Origin: an uncultured Catenibacterium sp.
GTDB lineage: Bacteria; Bacillota_I; Bacilli_A; Erysipelotrichales; Coprobacillaceae
Assembly: GCA_900540685.1 (NCBI GenBank)
Contig: UQGS01000006.1
Location: forward strand, 1-64,000
DNA length: 64,000 nucleotides
Direction of reading: 5' to 3'
Numbering within the stretch: the stretch's first letter is position 1; every line of letters begins with the position of its first letter. Both the position numbers and the translations under genes were made by a program. Shown piece by piece: positions 26,227-35,018 of the stretch. Under the pieces are notes generated by a model. That model had not been told where the DNA came from. It saw nothing but the letters and a program-made list of their open reading frames with translations, and made no database searches.

Positions 26227-27993
26227 CTACTCCTTTTTCAAATCAATTAGCTTTTGGAGAATCTCAGCCTTTGCGCTAGGCGCAAGAACATCTTTGAACT
26301 GTTGCTGCAGTTCCTGTTCACGAATATTCTTCGTATTTTCTGTGATTCTCGCAATATAATCATCAATCACTTCTTTTTGATAAGGGAGTGGAAGTGAACA
26401 CTCCGCAATATCTGTTAATGCATTGACAAGGCTTGAATGAGAACTTCCGATCTTATCAATGAGGTTCGCTATATCCATTGTCTTATGCGTACGATAATAG
26501 TCTCTAATATAAGCCGCTAATGCACGATATATATCATTATGCATAAAGCCTGCTTTTGCTTCATAAATATCACTGACCTGACGGTCATTCAACATATAGA
26601 ATAATAAATTCTTTTCTGCCAAAGTATATTTATCTAGAATAGGACGCTGGTCCTGAATTGTTTCTATACGATTTTGAGAGAATTGTTCACGATGTTCTAG
26701 AATAGCGGAACTATTGAGAAGCTGTTCTTCAATGATTTCTTTAGGGAAATCAGTGAGTGATGATAGCTTCGCAATATAATGTCCACGATCTATTCTATCT
26801 TCTATCTTCGCAATCTTCTCACATGCTTTCACAAGTAAAGTTTTACGATCTTCATAATTACGTAAATCAAGTCTTGAACATTCAAAAGCCATCATGAAGT
26901 CAATAGGACTTAATGTATCCTTTAATACGGCATCAAGACCTTCTATCCCTTCAGTTGATAAGATCTCATCTGGATCTCGTCCATCAGGTAATAATACAAT
27001 CTTGACTTCAAAGCCCTGTGATATCAATAAATCACTAGATTTCATGGCAGCTGCCTGCCCTGCCATATCACCATCTAAACACAAATGAATTGTATGAGTC
27101 ATACGCTTCAACATTCTTAAATGATCTTTAGTAAGAGCGGTACCCATCAAGGCAATACAGTTATCATGATGAGCACGATGCATCGCAATGACATCCATGA
27201 ACCCTTCATTAATATAAACAAAACCTGCCTGACGCACTGCTTCTTTAGCACGATGGTAATTATAAAGTGTTTTACCTTTGATAAATATATCGGACTCTGG
27301 TGAGTTCATATATTTAGAATTCTTATCCTGTGCTTTATAGACTCTTCCAGAAAAACCTACAACCTTTCCAAATTCATCATAAAGAGGGAACATGACACGA
27401 TCATGGAAACGATCATAATGACGTTCATTTTCTAAGACAAGGCCTGATTTGACCTGAGCCACTTCAGTATAGCCTTCTTTTTGGAAACGTTCATGTAAGA
27501 TGGATTTATCTGGGGCATACCCAATCCCAAACATCTTGATGAGATCATCATCAAAGCCACGATGACGTAAATAATCAAGTGCCTGCTTACCTGACTGGGT
27601 ATAGAGATAATACATATAAAGCTTTAAGGCAAAAGCGTGCATATCATAAAGAGGCGCAAGCGCCTCATCTACTTTCACAACACGCTTCTCAAGTGAGTAG
27701 CCGGACATATCAACATGTCCAAACTCTGCCACTTTCATAACAGCTTCTACGAAAGGAACCTTCAAATATTCCTGGATGAATGTGAAGACATTCCCTCCGT
27801 TGCCGCATACAAAACATTTATAAATCTGTCTTGATTGTGAAATAGATAAAGATGGATGATTATCATCATGGAAAGGACAGATAGCCATATAGTTCTTGCC
27901 TTTTTTATGAAGTTCAAGGTACTGGCCCATCACATCAACGATATCTACGCTTTGTCTGATTTCATCAATCTTTTCCTGTGATAATCTTGCCAT
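26227..27993 (-). CDS. dnaG: DNA primase
   Basis: The 588-residue primase lays RNA primers for replication. The CHC2 zinc domain (ICPFHDDNHPSLSIS, YKCFVCGNGG), the core with YNYHRAKEAVRQ, VYINEGFMDVIAM and the TOPRIM acidic motif LCLDGDMAG are all seen. The C-terminal 130 residues would bind the DnaB helicase. The gene order glyS-dnaG-sigA is the macromolecular-synthesis operon. The ribosome site is AAGAGGAAG. Confidence 0.96.
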   Translation of the reverse strand: MARLSQEKIDEIRQSVDIVDVMGQYLELHKKGKNYMAICPFHDDNHPSLSISQSRQIYKCFVCGNGGNVFTFIQEYLKVPFVEAVMKVAEFGHVDMSGYSLEKRVVKVDEALAPLYDMHAFALKLYMYYLYTQSGKQALDYLRHRGFDDDLIKMFGIGYAPDKSILHERFQKEGYTEVAQVKSGLVLENERHYDRFHDRVMFPLYDEFGKVVGFSGRVYKAQDKNSKYMNSPESDIFIKGKTLYNYHRAKEAVRQAGFVYINEGFMDVIAMHRAHHDNCIALMGTALTKDHLRMLKRMTHTIHLCLDGDMAGQAAAMKSSDLLISQGFEVKIVLLPDGRDPDEILSTEGIEGLDAVLKDTLSPIDFMMAFECSRLDLRNYEDRKTLLVKACEKIAKIEDRIDRGHYIAKLSSLTDFPKEIIEEQLLNSSAILEHREQFSQNRIETIQDQRPILDKYTLAEKNLLFYMLNDRQVSDIYEAKAGFMHNDIYRALAAYIRDYYRTHKTMDIANLIDKIGSSHSSLVNALTDIAECSLPLPYQKEVIDDYIARITENTKNIREQELQQQFKDVLAPSAKAEILQKLIDLKKE

Positions 27994-28006
27994 CTATTAC
28001 TTCCTC

Positions 28007-29383
28007 TTAGTTAAAACGTGTTTTATCTGCGATATAATCTTTTAACTGATCAATTGGTAATCTGATCTGTTCCATAGTATCACGGTCTCTTACAGTAACA
28101 CTATGATCTTCAGCAGTATCGAAGTCTACAGTAACACATAATGGTGTACCAATTGCATCCTGTCTTCTATATCTCTTACCAATCTGACCTGCCTGATCAT
28201 ATTCACAATAGAAGTCTTTCACTAAATCGTTATAAAGTTCCATTGCTTCATCAGACTGCTTCTTAGTAAGGGGTAATACTGCAACCTTTACTGGAGCTAA
28301 TGCAGGATGGAAATGCATTACTTTTCTTACATCACCATTTTCAAGTTCCTGTTCTTCGAATGCATCTGCAAGAACTGATAAGAATAAACGGTCAGCACCT
28401 ACTGATGGTTCAATAACGTATGGAAGATACTTTTCATGAGTGTCTGGATCTAAGTATTCTAAGTTCTTCTTAGAATATTCCTGATGACGTCCTAAGTCGT
28501 AATCAGTACGATCTGCGATACCCCATAATTCACCCCATCCAAATGGGTATAAGTATTCGATATCTGTTGTTGCTTTAGAGTAGAAAGAAAGTTCTTTCTG
28601 GTCATGGTCTCTGTATCTTAAGTTTTCTTTATTGATACCTAAATCATATAAGAACTGCATACAGTCATGACGCCATTTTTCAAACCATTCTAAGTCTTCA
28701 TTTGGTTTTGTAAAGAATTCAAGTTCCATCTGTTCAAATTCTCTAGTACGGAAAATGAAGTTACCTGGAGTGATTTCGTTACGGAATGATTTACCAATCT
28801 GTCCAATACCAAATGGTAATTTCTTACGTGATGTTCTCTGAACATTCTTGAAGTTGACGAAGATACCCTGAGCAGTTTCTGGTCTTAAGTAGATCTTACT
28901 CTTAGCATCCTTTACAACACCCATAGATGTTTCAAACATTAATTCGAACTGTCTGATATCTGTGAAATCATGTCCACCACATTCAGGACATGCGATGTTA
29001 TGTTCTCTAATAAAAGTCATCATTTCTTCTGGAGTCCATCCATCTGGATGTAATTCAGGATCATACGCTTCAATTAGTTTATCTGCTCTATGTCTTGATT
29101 TACACTGTTTACAGTCAATAAGTGGGTCATTGAAGTTACCTACATGTCCACTTGCCTGCCAAACTCTTGGATTCATGAAGATTGCTGAATCAATACCTAC
29201 GTTGTAAGGACATTCCTGAACGAATCTCTTCCACCATAAGTTCTTGATGTTGTTCTTTAACTGGACACCCATTGGTCCGTAATCCCATGTATTTGCGAGT
29301 CCATCATAGATTTCTGATCCCTGATAGACAAAACCTTCACCTTTTGCATGTGCAATTAGCTTTTCCATATCTTTTGTAGCCAT
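28007..29383 (-). CDS. glyS: Glycine-tRNA ligase, homodimeric type
   Basis: The 458-residue class II synthetase charges tRNA-Gly. It is the alpha-2 type found in some Bacillota (Thermus and eukaryote-like), not the alpha2-beta2 GlyQ/GlyS type of Bacillus subtilis. Motif 2 FGIGQIGKSFRNEITP, RTREFEQMELEFF and motif 3 VIEPSVGADRLFLSVL are present, with the anticodon domain after about residue 360 and a zinc-ligand pair region (CKQCKSRH, CPECGGHD). It has its own promoter and a leader of about 65 nt, too short for a T-box. Confidence 0.95.
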   Translation of the reverse strand: MATKDMEKLIAHAKGEGFVYQGSEIYDGLANTWDYGPMGVQLKNNIKNLWWKRFVQECPYNVGIDSAIFMNPRVWQASGHVGNFNDPLIDCKQCKSRHRADKLIEAYDPELHPDGWTPEEMMTFIREHNIACPECGGHDFTDIRQFELMFETSMGVVKDAKSKIYLRPETAQGIFVNFKNVQRTSRKKLPFGIGQIGKSFRNEITPGNFIFRTREFEQMELEFFTKPNEDLEWFEKWRHDCMQFLYDLGINKENLRYRDHDQKELSFYSKATTDIEYLYPFGWGELWGIADRTDYDLGRHQEYSKKNLEYLDPDTHEKYLPYVIEPSVGADRLFLSVLADAFEEQELENGDVRKVMHFHPALAPVKVAVLPLTKKQSDEAMELYNDLVKDFYCEYDQAGQIGKRYRRQDAIGTPLCVTVDFDTAEDHSVTVRDRDTMEQIRLPIDQLKDYIADKTRFN

Positions 29384-29449
29384 ATTTTCCTCCTTGAGAT
29401 AAGAAATGACTTAGGAAAACCCTAAGCCATGAACTTTATAGTCCCATTA

Positions 29450-29478
29450 GTTATACCCTTATAGTGTATATTTGTCAA
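29450..29478 (-). promoter_or_regulatory. glyS promoter
   Basis: On the minus strand TTGACA (29473-29478), 17 nt and TATAAC (29450-29455) form a strong promoter. A short leader hairpin (GGCTTAGG/CCTAAGTC) lies between it and the start codon. Confidence 0.75.
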
Positions 29479-29494
29479 CCAATTATAAGGGTAT
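29453..29494. promoter_or_regulatory. Perfect 11-bp inverted repeat spanning the glyS promoter
   Basis: ATACCCTTATA (29453-29463) and TATAAGGGTAT (29484-29494) are exact inverted copies with a 20-bp spacer. One arm overlaps the -10 side and the other lies upstream of the -35, the layout of a looping or dimeric operator. Confidence 0.6.
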
Positions 29495-29522
29495 AAAAAA
29501 GAACCTTTCTAAAAGAAAGGTT
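29495..29522 (-). terminator. Terminator of the C39-ABC/ybeY/era/recO operon
   Basis: On the minus strand AACCTTTC/GAAAGGTT with a 5-nt loop leads into CTTTTTTA. It overlaps the last codon of the alpha/beta hydrolase gene. Confidence 0.85.
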
Positions 29523-30444
29523 AGATGTAAGTACGTGTGTTTAGCCAGGTAAGAATGTCTGTATAGACATTAATGCGATCCTTACCAAATAGTAATGCAT
29601 GACGTTTGTTGTCATAGATTTTTAATGTGATATCGGACATACCGAGTGTTTTATAGTTATGATAGATCAACTGCGCATCTTTACCTAAACGAGTGAGAGG
29701 ATCAAGTGCACCTGATGCAATCCATGTAGATAAGTAAGTTGGTGTTTTCTGATATGTCTCTTCACTGTTGGCATGTCTTGAAATCTTATAGATATCACTA
29801 TAGCCTTTGACTGTATAAGAGAAGTTCGTCAATGTATCATGAGAAAATCTATCTACTATTTTTTCATTATCTGTAAGATAAGAGAATGGATGATCTTCAT
29901 TGAAACGACGAGATAACTTCAAGCGACTTCTTAATGCCAGCTTATTGAGGTGATATCTTTCACCCTTCATAAACTTAAAGAAGTTAAGGCAAAGATTCTT
30001 ATAGCGATAGGCTCTCACACCAGATACAGCTCCCATCAACAACATTCCCTGGAAATAATCTCCATGACGTGCTGCATATTCACGAATCATCTGTGCGCCA
30101 AAACCTGTACCAATATAAAAGTAAGGTGTATCTGTATAACGTGCCATCATGACCTTCTGAAGATGGTGCATATCCTTCATCAGATGATCAAGTACATCTG
30201 TTTTCCCAAAATAACCCTGTTCAAAATCAATCAGTGAATGACCATGTCCGACCATATCACTCACTACCACAACATATCCCTTATCACACATGAAATTCGC
30301 AAAATGATCATAGCTAGCTGCATTCTCATTAAGATCATGCTGTACAAATAAGACAGCTTTGACTCTAATGATCACTTGTGGTTCATAAATGAAAAAGTGA
30401 ACATGTGTATGTAGTGTTGATGTATAAGTTTCTTCATGCTTCAT
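29521..30444 (-). CDS. Alpha/beta hydrolase fold protein lacking the nucleophile serine
   Basis: The 307-residue product follows the serine aminopeptidase S33/monoglyceride lipase pattern: ALFVQHDLNENAASYDHFANF, VVVSDMVGHGHS, and a late acid and histidine in SGALDPLTRL and NKRHALLF. The nucleophile elbow, normally G-x-S-x-G, reads YIGTGFGAQ, so the serine is a glycine. The protein is therefore probably not a normal esterase and may be a binding or structural derivative. It is the last gene of the operon after recO (15 nt gap). Confidence 0.82.
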   Translation of the reverse strand: MKHEETYTSTLHTHVHFFIYEPQVIIRVKAVLFVQHDLNENAASYDHFANFMCDKGYVVVVSDMVGHGHSLIDFEQGYFGKTDVLDHLMKDMHHLQKVMMARYTDTPYFYIGTGFGAQMIREYAARHGDYFQGMLLMGAVSGVRAYRYKNLCLNFFKFMKGERYHLNKLALRSRLKLSRRFNEDHPFSYLTDNEKIVDRFSHDTLTNFSYTVKGYSDIYKISRHANSEETYQKTPTYLSTWIASGALDPLTRLGKDAQLIYHNYKTLGMSDITLKIYDNKRHALLFGKDRINVYTDILTWLNTRTYI

Positions 30445-30459
30445 ACATCATTCCTCCCC

Positions 30460-31197
30460 TCATATCCATTCCTTCACAAAACGCAACGCATTGAGATATA
30501 TTCCACAATGTTCATCAATATAATACTCAAATATGAATAATATCTCTTTAAGTACAGATTCATCTATTGATAACATGTCAATATGAGCCATAGGTGTCTT
30601 ATAAATATGACGAATAGCTCTTAAGGCCTCTATGGAGATCTGTACATCCTGTGGTGTTTGATGCTTATGACATACAAACCCACCATCTACAAGTGAAAAA
30701 GAAGTGACTGATGTATGTCCACAATGGACACATCCGTCTACTTCCAACTCTATTCCATTATCTTTCATAATAAAGACAAGAATCAATGCATAAATCAATT
30801 TATATGAATAACCTGTATCTATTGCCTTAAGTGTATCTACTAAAAATGTATATGTATCTAGATCAGGTTTATTTTCAGGCACATAGCGATAATAATATTC
30901 CAATAAACATTGAGCTAATATATCTGTTTCTATGTGATCCTGGATATGTGTATAATATTCAATCCCTGTGGCACGTACGAGTGAAGACAAACCTTTACGT
31001 ACATTAAGCTCAAATAAACTTAATGTAGACGGTGTGACTCCACGGGCATTTTTAGAATTGATTTTTCTAATTCCTTTTCCATAGACAGAGATACGACCAT
31101 AGTCATGTGTATAAATAGAAAGTATCGCATCAGATTCTTTTGAAGGTGTTATTTTAAGTACAACCCCTTCAGTTTTCTCAATATTATGAGTAATCAT
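30460..31197 (-). CDS. recO: DNA repair protein RecO
   Basis: The 245-residue recombination mediator loads RecA on SSB-coated DNA with RecF/RecR. The OB fold (TEGVVLKITPSKESDAILSIYT) and the C-terminal zinc site with CVHCG and a later C-x2-H (VCHKH) are visible. ATG 31197 overlaps the end of era by 14 bp. A TTG at 31212 with AAAGGAAT just upstream is possible and would add five residues. Neighbour of era, as in many Bacillota. Confidence 0.92.
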   Translation of the reverse strand: MITHNIEKTEGVVLKITPSKESDAILSIYTHDYGRISVYGKGIRKINSKNARGVTPSTLSLFELNVRKGLSSLVRATGIEYYTHIQDHIETDILAQCLLEYYYRYVPENKPDLDTYTFLVDTLKAIDTGYSYKLIYALILVFIMKDNGIELEVDGCVHCGHTSVTSFSLVDGGFVCHKHQTPQDVQISIEALRAIRHIYKTPMAHIDMLSIDESVLKEILFIFEYYIDEHCGIYLNALRFVKEWI

Positions 31198-32080
31198 CCT
31201 GGTTGTAACCAAATTCCTTTAAGTACTGTGCTTTATTGCGCCAGTCTTTTTCTACTCTTACAAAGAGTGAAAGCTTGACAGGAACACCTGCAAAACGCTT
31301 CATATCACGTCTTGCCTGGTCTTTGATCTTCTTGATCATTGTCCCCTGCTTACCAATAATAATACCTTTCTGACTCTTTCTATTCACAATAATGACAGCC
31401 ATGATATCTATTCCATTTTCATCTTCAATCCACTGTTCAATTTCTATTGCCACATCATGAGGAATTTCATCATGAGTGAAATAAAGAATCTTTTCACGGA
31501 TGAATTCAGCCATAATAAACTGTTCTGGATGGTCTGTAATTGTATCTTCTGGATAAATAGCTGGTCCTTCTGGTAAATCCTGCTTGACAGTCTTAATTAA
31601 TTCATCCACATTATCCCCATTCAGTGCACTGATTGGGATGATTTCTTTAAAGTCCATCATCTGATTCCATTCAATCAACTTATCCATTAATTCATCTTTT
31701 GAAAGAAGATCTACCTTATTTAATACTAAATAAACAGGACATTCTGCTTTCTTGAGCTTTTCTACAATAAAGCGGTCCCCCTTACCAATACGTTCATTGG
31801 CAGGTTCAATAAATAAAATGACATCAGTTCCTACAATACTGTTTAAAGCTGTTGTATTCATAAATGATCCTAAGCCATCCTGTGGCTTATGGATACCTGG
31901 TGTATCTACAAATACAATCTGTGCTTCATCATCTGTATAAACACCCTGGACTGTATTTCTTGTTGTCTGGGCAGTAGGTGATGTAATCACTAATTTTGTC
32001 TTTAAAATATGATTCAATAAAGTAGACTTTCCTACATTAGGACGTCCTACAATACTTACGAAACCTGATTTATAACTCAT
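31184..32080 (-). CDS. era: GTPase Era
   Basis: The 298-residue GTPase helps mature the 30S subunit and binds the 3' end of 16S rRNA. G1 GRPNVGKST, G3 DTPGIHKP and G4 NKVD are intact. The C-terminal KH domain includes GIIIGKQGTMIKKIKDQAR. It overlaps cdd by 4 bp. The trio ybeY-cdd-era-recO is a conserved ribosome/repair cluster. Confidence 0.96.
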   Translation of the reverse strand: MSYKSGFVSIVGRPNVGKSTLLNHILKTKLVITSPTAQTTRNTVQGVYTDDEAQIVFVDTPGIHKPQDGLGSFMNTTALNSIVGTDVILFIEPANERIGKGDRFIVEKLKKAECPVYLVLNKVDLLSKDELMDKLIEWNQMMDFKEIIPISALNGDNVDELIKTVKQDLPEGPAIYPEDTITDHPEQFIMAEFIREKILYFTHDEIPHDVAIEIEQWIEDENGIDIMAVIIVNRKSQKGIIIGKQGTMIKKIKDQARRDMKRFAGVPVKLSLFVRVEKDWRNKAQYLKEFGYNQDDYS

Positions 32081-32472
32081 AAATCCTCCTCACTAAAACT
32101 TCTAGGTAATAATTCATAGATATTTGTCACTTCATAGTGATCTCTAGCACCTAATACAATAGGTGTATCAGATTTTAAAAGTTCACTTAATACCTGACGA
32201 CATGAACCACAAGGTGAAATTAATGTAGGCCCATCTCCGACAATGGCGAGTGCTTTAATATCTTCTTTGCGGTAGCCTTGACAATAAGCCTGAAATACCG
32301 CATTACGCTCAGCACACATCGTAGAACCATAAGCTGCATTTTCAATATTGGCACCATAAATCATCTTACCATCATTGAGTTCACAGCATGCGCCTACTTT
32401 AAAATGTGAATAAGGGGTATATGCATTTTCTCTTGCCTTAAATGCTTCATCCACAAGATATTGATAATCCAT
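32077..32472 (-). CDS. cdd: Cytidine deaminase
   Basis: The 131-residue tetrameric zinc enzyme deaminates cytidine and deoxycytidine to uridine forms. The catalytic NAAYGSTMCAERNAV and zinc-binding PCGSCRQVLSEL are standard. It overlaps ybeY by one base and era by four. It feeds the uridine that Pdp (13462) can phosphorolyse. Confidence 0.95.
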   Translation of the reverse strand: MDYQYLVDEAFKARENAYTPYSHFKVGACCELNDGKMIYGANIENAAYGSTMCAERNAVFQAYCQGYRKEDIKALAIVGDGPTLISPCGSCRQVLSELLKSDTPIVLGARDHYEVTNIYELLPRSFSEEDL

Positions 32473-32939
32473 TAGGCTGCCTCCCTTTCAATATTCAAGG
32501 CACCTAGGATTTCATCCTGTAAGCCAAACATTTCTTTTTCCTGTTCATCTGTCATATGGTCATATCCTAACAAATGAAGAATACCATGTGTAAATAAGAA
32601 ACACATTTCTCTTCTTAAAGAATGACCGTATTCTTCTGCCTGTTTCTTTGCATGATCTACAGAAATAAAAATATCTCCTAATGTTCTAGGCATACCTTCT
32701 ACATAAAATTGATCATTGTCTTCCATCGCAAAACTGATAACATCAGTAGAACGATCTATATGACGATATTCTCTATTAATCTCATGTATTCTTTCATCAT
32801 CTACAAGTACACATGATACTTCTACATCATCTTCAATACCTAAAGTCTTTAAAGCCTGTTCAATAATAGCTGTAAAATCCTGTTCATAATTATTTTCAAA
32901 GTTCTCTACTTCATTATCAAATACAAAATCTATATTCAT
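32472..32939 (-). CDS. ybeY: Endoribonuclease YbeY, rRNA maturation factor
   Basis: The 155-residue zinc metalloprotein processes 16S rRNA and helps ribosome quality control. The zinc motif HGILHLLGYDH is exact, and the core TDVISFAM and LGDIFISVDHAKKQAEEYGHS are typical. It is 6 nt downstream of the C39-ABC gene and so probably shares its transcript. Confidence 0.95.
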   Translation of the reverse strand: MNIDFVFDNEVENFENNYEQDFTAIIEQALKTLGIEDDVEVSCVLVDDERIHEINREYRHIDRSTDVISFAMEDNDQFYVEGMPRTLGDIFISVDHAKKQAEEYGHSLRREMCFLFTHGILHLLGYDHMTDEQEKEMFGLQDEILGALNIEREAA

Positions 32940-32945
32940 TTATGA

Positions 32946-34964
32946 TCACCCTTTCTCGATGATTTTTCCTTTTTCCATTATAACATAGTCATATCCCATG
33001 TTCATGATTTTTTTATCATGTGAAATCACCATAAACAACTTTTCTTGATATGTTTCAAATAAAGTCTTGATAATGATTTCTTTGCGTTCAAAAGAAAGAT
33101 GACTGAGGGCTTCATCAAGAATATAAATATCTCCATCACATAACAATGCACGAGCAAGTGAAAGAATCTGTTGTTCTCCTAAGGATAAAGGGTGTCCCTG
33201 AGAAGTGATAGGCGAATCTCCTAGTTCAATCAATCTTTCTCCTGTTAAGGAAAGTAATACATGAAGTATACGTTCTTCATCCTCACAATTCAATACTTCT
33301 TTGATAGAACCAGGAATAAATGATTCATGTTCTTCTACAAGGATAATATGTTTCTTTAAAGAATCCTGATTGATGTCCTTTAAAGATTTATTATTTATGA
33401 GTATTTCACCACGATAGTGAGGATCATTGCCTTCTAACAAGTATGCAAGAGTAGACTTACCTGAGCCATTATCCCCAAATAAGAAGAAAGAGTGATTGAT
33501 TTCTAAATCAAGATGATTGAGGACAGGTTCATGGAAACCATACGCATAAGAGACATTATTCATATGAATACTTTGTATTGGTTCATCTATGAGTATTTTA
33601 CCTTGTGGTAAAGGTGTAGTGAGTTCCTTATACTTTTCATAAAGAACTGTACTTTGGGAATATTCTACTAAAGTAGTACAGAGATGGATAAGAGGAATAA
33701 GAATCATATTATAAACCATATAGAATAGAATGAGTGCACCCATACTGATACTCTTTTGATGATAGAGAAACAAACCCACAAAGAGTATAAGTGCTTCTCC
33801 AAGTATCTGGATCATATGCATACCAGTAGAGAGTGTTAAAGAGAATTCTTCCTGGTCCTGTTTATGATTGGCTTCATTTTCATAATAGTGTTCATATCTT
33901 TTTAGCCATTGATGTTTTCCATAGTATCTCTTTCCTATGTCTCTTTGATTCAAATAATCAATGAGTGCATGATCTGCTTCAATATGTGCCGCAATATAGT
34001 CCTTATAGAGTTCTATAAAATGTTTACTCTTAAAATAAACAAAAACACCTAAAACAACCAATACAATAATAAGTACTAATGATAATTGAGCAGAAATAAG
34101 TAATAAACCAAGTAGTTCTAATAAAATAGAGACAAGATCTACATAGAAGATACTAAAATACGCAATACAGAACTGGCTTAACTGATATAAGTCCATAATC
34201 TGTGGATGAAGTGTTCCTGTATCCCCTTTATGATCCATAACTTGACTAATACTTGTATAGACAAATTCCTTATCAAAAGCACGTGTGAGAAGGATGCTTT
34301 TCTTCTCCTTTGTCTTTTCTATTCCAATCTTTATTAAGCCGATAATGAGATAAGCACCTGATACAATCATCAATACCACAATAGGTGTTTTAACCTTCAT
34401 ATAATCAATGAGTGATGCATAGATGAGTGATAAGACATAAGAGAATAACGTGATAAAGAATGTATAGCTGCCTAGTTTTCTAATATCGTTATGATAGAGT
34501 TTCTTGATTTCCTTCAAGAACTGTTTAAATGTCTTATTCTCATATTCAAAATAACGTCCAATATGAGTGATGGATACTACATTTTCTGTATAGAGTGACA
34601 TCAATTCTTCTTGATCATAGACCACAATACCATGAGCCGGATCACCAATAATATAAGTATCTCCCTTGATTTCATAGAGCACTACAAAGTGTCCTATACC
34701 TTCTTCTAGGGTATGTAAAATACAAGGCAATGTGATATGTTCTTCAATGTCTTTTAAAGAAGCATGGTATGCTTTAGCTTCTATTGCATAGGATTTCAAT
34801 GTTTCTACTAAACCTTTAATAGTCGTTCCCGTATGATCCATTCGTGCTTTTCTTTTAATGTTGAGGGTGTCTTCTTCTATATCATAATATTTCAATATCA
34901 TCTTGATACAATAGACACCACAGGATGTTTCATCATCCTGAAGATATATAGGATATTTACGCAT
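32946..34964 (-). CDS. ABC transporter with N-terminal C39 peptidase (peptide processing/export)
   Basis: The 672-residue product fuses a C39 cysteine peptidase (residues about 1-135; QDDETSCGVYCIKM with the Cys, GIGHFVVL with the His, IGDPAHG with the Asp), a five- to six-helix exporter domain and an ATPase (GDNGSGKST, LSLGEQQILSLARA, DIYILDEALSH, VISHDKK). Such transporters trim double-glycine leaders and export the peptide. No such precursor peptide is visible nearby. The ribosome site GGGAGG lies inside the 3' arm of the terminator hairpin that ends the dap/argD operon. It is first in the ybeY-cdd-era-recO run. Confidence 0.9.
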   Translation of the reverse strand: MRKYPIYLQDDETSCGVYCIKMILKYYDIEEDTLNIKRKARMDHTGTTIKGLVETLKSYAIEAKAYHASLKDIEEHITLPCILHTLEEGIGHFVVLYEIKGDTYIIGDPAHGIVVYDQEELMSLYTENVVSITHIGRYFEYENKTFKQFLKEIKKLYHNDIRKLGSYTFFITLFSYVLSLIYASLIDYMKVKTPIVVLMIVSGAYLIIGLIKIGIEKTKEKKSILLTRAFDKEFVYTSISQVMDHKGDTGTLHPQIMDLYQLSQFCIAYFSIFYVDLVSILLELLGLLLISAQLSLVLIIVLVVLGVFVYFKSKHFIELYKDYIAAHIEADHALIDYLNQRDIGKRYYGKHQWLKRYEHYYENEANHKQDQEEFSLTLSTGMHMIQILGEALILFVGLFLYHQKSISMGALILFYMVYNMILIPLIHLCTTLVEYSQSTVLYEKYKELTTPLPQGKILIDEPIQSIHMNNVSYAYGFHEPVLNHLDLEINHSFFLFGDNGSGKSTLAYLLEGNDPHYRGEILINNKSLKDINQDSLKKHIILVEEHESFIPGSIKEVLNCEDEERILHVLLSLTGERLIELGDSPITSQGHPLSLGEQQILSLARALLCDGDIYILDEALSHLSFERKEIIIKTLFETYQEKLFMVISHDKKIMNMGYDYVIMEKGKIIEKG

Positions 34965-34967
34965 ATA

Positions 34968-35005
34968 AAAAACCTCCCACTTACTTATTCCTTTATAAGT
35001 GGGAG
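34968..35005 (-). terminator. Terminator of the dap operon, overlapping the next gene's ribosome site
   Basis: On the minus strand CTCCCACTTA (34996-35005) pairs with TAAGTGGGAG (34974-34983), followed by GTTTTTTAT and then the ATG of the C39-ABC gene at 34964. GGGAGG within and next to the 3' arm is the only ribosome site for that gene, so the hairpin would both end transcription and hide the site. Confidence 0.8.
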
Positions 35006-35018
35006 ATTTCTTACTATT

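Noticed and set aside
29384..29450. T-box riboswitch before glyS
   Set aside because: The leader is only about 65 nt with one short hairpin; no specifier loop or T-box sequence is seen.
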